A stretch of 9,020 nt of DNA from the NCBI GenBank assembly GCA_017437345.1, contig JAFSBJ010000067.1, forward strand, positions 1 through 9,020. The letters are read 5' to 3'. This document shows positions 5,836-9,020 of the stretch, piece after piece. A program made the translations under genes and the position numbers. Position 1 is the stretch's first letter; each line of letters opens with the position of its first letter. The notes beneath the pieces were generated by a model. It was not told where the DNA came from. It did no database searches and was given only the letters and a program-made list of their open reading frames with translations. This DNA comes from Clostridia bacterium (GTDB lineage: Bacteria > Bacillota_A > Clostridia > UMGS1810).

Positions 5836-5844
5836 TGGTATAAT
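5836..5844 (+). promoter_or_regulatory. Extended -10 promoter of the transposase (possible leaderless mRNA)
   Basis: TGGTATAAT at 5836-5844 is a perfect TG-n-TATAAT extended -10 element. There is no good -35, as expected for this class. Only five bases separate it from ATG 5850, so transcription should begin at or next to the start codon. Confidence 0.65.
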
Positions 5845-5849
5845 TAATT

Positions 5850-7475
5850 ATGCTCAATAAATCAAAAATACAAGTTGATTATACAACAAAAACAAGAAAT
5901 TTTCAACTGGTTTTTCCAATTAATTTTGAAATTAATATTCCGGCAGATGATTCGGTACGCTTGCTAAGCAATGTATTGGAGGAGATTGATTACACAGAGC
6001 TGTATAGAGCGTATTCTCGAAAAGGGAAAAATAATGCAGTGTCACCGAAGAATCTTTTTAAAGTCCTTGTGTATGCATATATGAACAACATATATTTGTC
6101 AAGACCAATTGAAACTGCATGCAAAAGAGATATTAACTTTATGTATCTTCTTGAAGGTGCAAAAGCACCTGACCATAATACAATTGCCAGATTTAGAAGT
6201 GAACGATTAAAAGATATCATAGATAATCTTTTTAATCAGGTTGTCCTGTTACTGAAAGACTATGGTGAATTATCGTGTGAAAATCTTTTTGTAGATGGTA
6301 CTAAGATTGAAGCCAATGCAAATAAATATTCTTTTGTCTGGAAGAAAACAATATTGAAAAATCAGGCAAAATTACAAGATAAAATGCACAAAGAATTGCC
6401 TGCTCTTCTTGATAAATATGGATTTAAGATGTATCTGGCAGAAGATATTAAAGCAAAAAGATTAAAGAAAATCATAGATAAACTCAACAGGATTAAATCC
6501 ACAGTAGTTTTTGTATCAGGAATTGGCAAGCGAAAAACAGATTTTCAAAGAGATTACGAGCTTCTTTGCGATTGGTATGAACGCGAGAAAAAGTATGAGT
6601 ACTATCTTCGTAGAATGAAAGACAGAAACAGTCTTTCCAAAACGGATGAGAGTGCAACATTTATGCACCTTAAAGAAGATCATATGAGAAACTCACAACT
6701 TAAACCTGCGTACAATGTGCAGATTGCAGTTGATGCAGAATACATAGTAGCTGCAGAAATATTTAACGATAGAACAGATGTCAATACATTTGTACCATTT
6801 ATGGAAAAGATAAAGAAACAACTTGGTTTTAAATATATGTATCCAACCGCTGATGCAGGATATGAAAGTGAAGAAAACTATACATATTTTGAAAACAATG
6901 GACAAAAGCCGTGCATTAAACCAGCAAATTATGAACAGACAAAAACAAGAAAGTATAAAAACGACATTGGCAGAGCTGAAAATATGCAATATGATGAAAA
7001 TACAGACACATACACTTGTCATTATGGAAGAAAGCTTGTTAATGTCGGTATAAGAAAATCCAAAACATCAAGTGGATATATATCTGAAAAAACAATGTAC
7101 CAATGCGAAAGCTGTAAGGGATGCCCATACAAAGCACAATGCATAAAGCATAATGCAAGGTGCAACACACCACTTGAAGAAAGAACCAAACGATTTGAAC
7201 TATCCAAAACATTTAAAAAGCAGCGAGAAGAAATGCTTGAAAGAATCAATACAAAACAAGGTATATTACTAAGGATAAATCGTTCAATACAAGTCGAGGG
7301 CGCCTTTGGAGTATTAAAAGAAGATATGGGATTTCGTAGATTTTTGACAAGAGGAACAGCCAATGTCAGGACAGAAATTCTATTGCTTTGTTTAGCATAC
7401 AATGTTCAAAAATTGCACAACAAGACGGTAGCAAACCGTCAGGGACAATTTTTGCATGAGATAAAAGTAGCGTAA
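5850..7475 (+). CDS. IS1182-family DDE transposase
   Basis: 541 residues, a full family length. The N-terminus carries the DUF772/InsH-type helical domain (about residues 35-120, with VSPKNLFKVLVYAYMNNIYL and DHNTIARFRSERL). The RNase H-like catalytic core has D149 (LFVDGTKIEANAN), D335 (PTADAGYES) and E483 (RSIQVEGAFGVLKEDMGFRRF), giving an intact DDE triad. Between D335 and E483 lies a cysteine cluster (C390, C419, C422, C425, C431, C438) resembling the zinc-ribbon-like insert of the family. An in-frame stop at 5841-5843 lies just upstream and no other in-frame Met occurs until residue 78, so ATG 5850 is the start. There is no Shine-Dalgarno sequence. No frameshift or stop interrupts the gene, so it may be active. 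Confidence 0.95.
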   Translation: MLNKSKIQVDYTTKTRNFQLVFPINFEINIPADDSVRLLSNVLEEIDYTELYRAYSRKGKNNAVSPKNLFKVLVYAYMNNIYLSRPIETACKRDINFMYLLEGAKAPDHNTIARFRSERLKDIIDNLFNQVVLLLKDYGELSCENLFVDGTKIEANANKYSFVWKKTILKNQAKLQDKMHKELPALLDKYGFKMYLAEDIKAKRLKKIIDKLNRIKSTVVFVSGIGKRKTDFQRDYELLCDWYEREKKYEYYLRRMKDRNSLSKTDESATFMHLKEDHMRNSQLKPAYNVQIAVDAEYIVAAEIFNDRTDVNTFVPFMEKIKKQLGFKYMYPTADAGYESEENYTYFENNGQKPCIKPANYEQTKTRKYKNDIGRAENMQYDENTDTYTCHYGRKLVNVGIRKSKTSSGYISEKTMYQCESCKGCPYKAQCIKHNARCNTPLEERTKRFELSKTFKKQREEMLERINTKQGILLRINRSIQVEGAFGVLKEDMGFRRFLTRGTANVRTEILLLCLAYNVQKLHNKTVANRQGQFLHEIKVA

Positions 7476-7497
7476 AAAGAGAAAATCCAAATTAAAT

Positions 7498-7524
7498 AGT
7501 TCGTAAAACAACGAGCTTTATTTT
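7498..7524 (+). terminator. Probable transposase terminator inside the IS
   Basis: Hairpin AGTTCGT (7498-7504) / ACGAGCT (7511-7517), loop AAAACA, one G-T pair, followed by TTATTTTG. It starts 22 bases after the transposase stop. Stem strength is modest. Confidence 0.55.
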
Positions 7525-7580
7525 GTGTACAAAAAATTCAAAGAAAATCTAAAAGTTATCCACATTTTGGGCAGAAAATG

Positions 7581-7628
7581 AGGGCGTTGCCTCAATTGAG
7601 TGAAAAATCACTTATTGAGACACGCCCT
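7581..7628 (+). repeat. IS right end: nested hairpin with terminal repeat
   Basis: AGGGCGT (7581-7587) pairs with ACGCCCT (7622-7628), CTCAA (7591-7595) with TTGAG (7615-7619), and AGTGA (7599-7603) with TCACT (7608-7612). This gives one long interrupted hairpin whose outer right arm is the terminal inverted repeat. Confidence 0.75.
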
Positions 7629-7657
7629 TTTTAATGGAATTGGAAAATTGGTTTGGA

Positions 7658-7713
7658 ATGAGCAAACTGAACCGAAGGCGTACAAAGGTACGCGGAGAGT
7701 GAAGTTTGCTCAT
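7658..7713. other. 56-nt structured element: long stem, symmetric 9x9 internal loop, capped helix
   Basis: The outer stem is 11 perfect pairs, ATGAGCAAACT (7658-7668) / AGTTTGCTCAT (7703-7713). The inner stem is six perfect pairs, GCGTAC (7678-7683) / GTACGC (7688-7693), with an AAAG loop. The two sides of the internal loop are each nine bases (GAACCGAAG and GGAGAGTGA), purine-rich, and face each other with GA against GA at the outer end, which allows tandem sheared G-A pairs. It lies between the IS end and the reductase gene with no ORF and no T run right after it. It may be a structured RNA or an interspersed palindrome; I do not recognise a named family. Confidence 0.6.
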
Positions 7714-7714
7714 A

Positions 7715-7830
7715 GCAAAAGGCATATAAAAAAATGAAAATATCGTTTGAAACGATATTTTCCCACATTAGCATAATTTATAAAACTGTCATTTATACAT
7801 TACTGCTTTTTGAATTTATTTGCCTTTTGC
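7715..7830. repeat. 13-bp inverted repeat enclosing the reductase terminator
   Basis: GCAAAAGGCATAT (7715-7727) and ATTTGCCTTTTGC (7818-7830) are inverted copies with one mismatch, about 90 bases apart. They enclose the terminator hairpin and an AT-rich spacer without coding potential. They could be a long-range stem in the 3' untranslated RNA of the reductase unit or the ends of a tiny non-autonomous element. Confidence 0.4.
7728..7761 (-). terminator. Terminator of the kduI/reductase unit
   Basis: Inverted repeat AAAATATCGTTT (7737-7748) / AAACGATATTTT (7750-7761), 12 perfect pairs around one base, so in practice nine pairs and a seven-base loop. On the minus strand it is followed within two bases by seven T (complement of 7728-7734). 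It lies about 95 bases after the reductase stop codon. TTTT on the other side gives it weak plus-strand activity too. Confidence 0.75.
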
Positions 7831-7854
7831 GTTCCGGACAAATTTTACATTCCA

Positions 7855-8655
7855 TTACGGTTGTTTTCCGATGTATGCAAGTATACCACCGTCAACATAA
7901 AGCACATGACCGTTAACAAAGTTTGAAGCATCAGACGCTAAGAACACTGCAGGTCCCATTAAATCTTCAGGATCTCCCCATCTTTCAGCTGGTGTTTTAG
8001 CGAGAATGAAGCTGTCGAATGGATGTCTTGAACCGTCAGGCTGTTTTTCACGAAGGGGAGCAGTCTGAGGTGTTGCAATGTATCCGGGTCCTATGCCGTT
8101 ACACTGAATATTCTGTGCACCATATTCAGAGCAGATATTTCTGGTAAGCATTTTCAATCCGCCCTTAGCTGCTGCATATGCAGAAACAGTTTCTCTTCCG
8201 AGTTCACTCATCATTGAGCAGATGTTAATGATTTTTCCGTGACCTTTTTTAATCATAGAAGGAATAACTGCCTTAGACATAATAAATGGAGCATTAAGGT
8301 CAACATCAATAACCTGTCTGAATTCTGCAGCCGACATTTCTGTCATGGGAATTCTTTTGATGATACCTGCGTTGTTAACTAAGATATCAATAACGCCAAC
8401 TTCTTTTTCAATTGTAGCAACTAATTCTGCCACTGCAGCTTCGTCTGTAACATCGCAAACATAGCCTTTTGCTTCGATGCCTGCTTCTTTGTATGCTTCC
8501 ATTCCTTTGTCAACGAGCTCCTGTTTAATGTCGTTGAAAACAATTTTAGCACCTGCTTTTGCAAAACCTGATGCAATAGCAAAGCCAATACCATAGGAAG
8601 CACCTGTAACGAGTGCAACTTTTCCGTCAAGACGGAAACTGTTCATATCAAACAT
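7855..8655 (-). CDS. SDR oxidoreductase, gluconate 5-dehydrogenase type (likely uronate-pathway reductase)
   Basis: Classical short-chain dehydrogenase, 266 residues. Motifs: cofactor site TGASYGIG (17-24), NNAG (94-97), N121, catalytic S147, Y160 and K164, and PG at 190-191. From memory it matches streptococcal gluconate 5-dehydrogenase (Ga5DH) very closely, including KIINICSMMSELGRETVSAY and the C-terminal GILAYIGKQP, and is less like E. coli KduD. Ga5DH-type enzymes reduce 5-ketogluconate. A streptococcal relative (DhuD) reduces 3-deoxy-D-glycero-2,5-hexodiulosonate to 2-keto-3-deoxygluconate in unsaturated uronate breakdown. With kduI ending 27 bases upstream on the same strand, the latter role is the likelier one here (inference). 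GGAGG at 8664-8668, eight bases from ATG 8655, fixes the start. A terminator follows at 7737-7761. Confidence 0.9.
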   Translation of the reverse strand: MFDMNSFRLDGKVALVTGASYGIGFAIASGFAKAGAKIVFNDIKQELVDKGMEAYKEAGIEAKGYVCDVTDEAAVAELVATIEKEVGVIDILVNNAGIIKRIPMTEMSAAEFRQVIDVDLNAPFIMSKAVIPSMIKKGHGKIINICSMMSELGRETVSAYAAAKGGLKMLTRNICSEYGAQNIQCNGIGPGYIATPQTAPLREKQPDGSRHPFDSFILAKTPAERWGDPEDLMGPAVFLASDASNFVNGHVLYVDGGILAYIGKQP

Positions 8656-8682
8656 TTTAATTACCTCCGTTTTATAATAATA

Positions 8683-9020
8683 TTATCTTAAATCTTTTGT
8701 TTCAATGTGGTCCATATCGGTGAATTCCTGATTTTCGCCGCACATAGCCCAGATAAATGAATAAGCTTTTGTACCAACACCTGAGTGGATAGACCAGCTT
8801 GGGCTGATAACTGCTTCTTCGTTGTGCATAATAATGTGTCTTGTCTGTGTGGGTTCGCCCATCATGTGGAATACAACGTCGTTGTCTTCCATATCAAGAT
8901 ATAAATAAACTTCCATTCTTCTGTCGTGTGTGTGGCAGGGCATTGTGTTCCAGTTCGAGCCGCATTCAAGCTCTGTAAGACCCATAGAAAGCTGGCAGCA
9001 TTTCATTACCTCGGGATGTA
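8683..9020 (-). CDS. kduI: 5-keto-4-deoxyuronate isomerase KduI, 5' end outside the window
   Basis: C-terminal part (about 111 residues) of KduI, which isomerises 4-deoxy-L-threo-5-hexosulose uronate to 3-deoxy-D-glycero-2,5-hexodiulosonate, a cytoplasmic step in pectin and glycosaminoglycan uronate catabolism. The match to E. coli KduI is direct: [62 protein letters not shown] and the DMDH...KDLR end. The four cupin metal ligands are present: two His and the Glu in [10 protein letters not shown], and the His in SWSIHSG. The ATG at 9006 is not the start, because the frame stays open to the window edge and reads HPEV before it, matching internal KduI sequence. It is the upstream gene of an operon with the SDR reductase. 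Confidence 0.95.
   Translation of the reverse strand, partial: HPEVMKCCQLSMGLTELECGSNWNTMPCHTHDRRMEVYLYLDMEDNDVVFHMMGEPTQTRHIIMHNEEAVISPSWSIHSGVGTKAYSFIWAMCGENQEFTDMDHIETKDLR

Larger units (their letters stand above)
5751..7628 (+). mobile_element. IS1182-family insertion sequence, apparently complete
   Basis: One intact DDE transposase gene bounded by imperfect terminal inverted repeats. The left end (AGGGGCTGTCTCACTAA, 5751-5767) and the reverse complement of the right end (AGGGCGTGTCTCAATAA, from 7628 to 7612) match at 14 of 17 positions. The length of about 1.9 kb suits the family. Each end is also a hairpin. I see no convincing target duplication (left flank ATAACAT, right flank TTTTAATGG), so the outermost bases are uncertain by one or two. 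The insertion lies immediately downstream of tRNA-Lys and does not interrupt a visible gene. Confidence 0.85.

Noticed and set aside
6693..7402. Minus-strand ORFs of 109 and 126 residues within the transposase
   Set aside because: Antisense shadows of an intact transposase gene; their Cys/Phe/Ile-rich composition reflects complemented A-rich codons.
5744..7640. Target-site duplication flanking the insertion sequence
   Set aside because: No matching short direct repeat is visible at the two flanks in any nearby register.
7734..7916. 60-residue plus-strand ORF
   Set aside because: No ribosome site, its start lies in the terminator A-tract, and its 3' third is antisense to the well-supported reductase gene.
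8683..9006. A complete 107-residue protein starting at 9006
   Set aside because: The frame continues open to the window edge and upstream codons match internal KduI sequence, so it is a truncated view of KduI.

Overview
The window comes from an AT-rich, endospore-forming low-GC Firmicute, most likely an anaerobic gut or rumen member of the Clostridia. The reasons are strong GGAGG-type ribosome sites, canonical sigma-A promoters, a recognisable tiny spoVM gene, TmcAL, an IS1182-type element, and an uronate-catabolism pair whose reductase closely resembles streptococcal and clostridial gluconate 5-dehydrogenases. I cannot name a species.

Layout, left to right. (1) 1-1145: 3' part of an ArsB/SLC13-type ion permease, plus strand. 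(2) 1253-3508: an AlaA-like aminotransferase (minus) divergent from a LysR-type regulator (plus). The intergenic space holds a 32-bp dyad in which both promoters are fully superimposed. (3) 3509-3915: a gene-free stretch between the LysR terminator and the tRNA-Thr terminator, filled with small hairpins joined by conserved linkers whose orientation inverts halfway. (4) 3916-3988: tRNA-Thr(CGT), minus, with a consensus promoter. (5) 4101-4363: two very small plus-strand genes, a 51-residue hydrophobic protein and a 24-residue SpoVM-like protein. (6) 4422-5582: TmcAL (tRNA-Met cytidine acetate ligase), minus, sharing a terminator with the spoVM unit. (7) 5612-5743: a second symmetric divergent promoter region serving tRNA-Lys(CTT) (plus) and probably tmcAL (minus). 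(8) 5751-7628: a complete IS1182-family element a few bases after tRNA-Lys, with structured ends and a possibly leaderless transposase. (9) 7629-7854: non-coding, with a 56-nt hairpin carrying a symmetric purine-rich internal loop, then a terminator. (10) 7855-9020: a minus-strand gluconate-5-dehydrogenase-type reductase and the C-terminal part of KduI. Together these two are expected to convert 4-deoxy-L-threo-5-hexosulose uronate (from pectin or glycosaminoglycan breakdown) to 2-keto-3-deoxygluconate.

No single large defence or biosynthetic system is visible. The points most worth following are the hairpin array at 3605-3879, the two symmetric overlapping divergent promoters, the spoVM locus with its small hydrophobic neighbour, and the structured regions around the insertion sequence.
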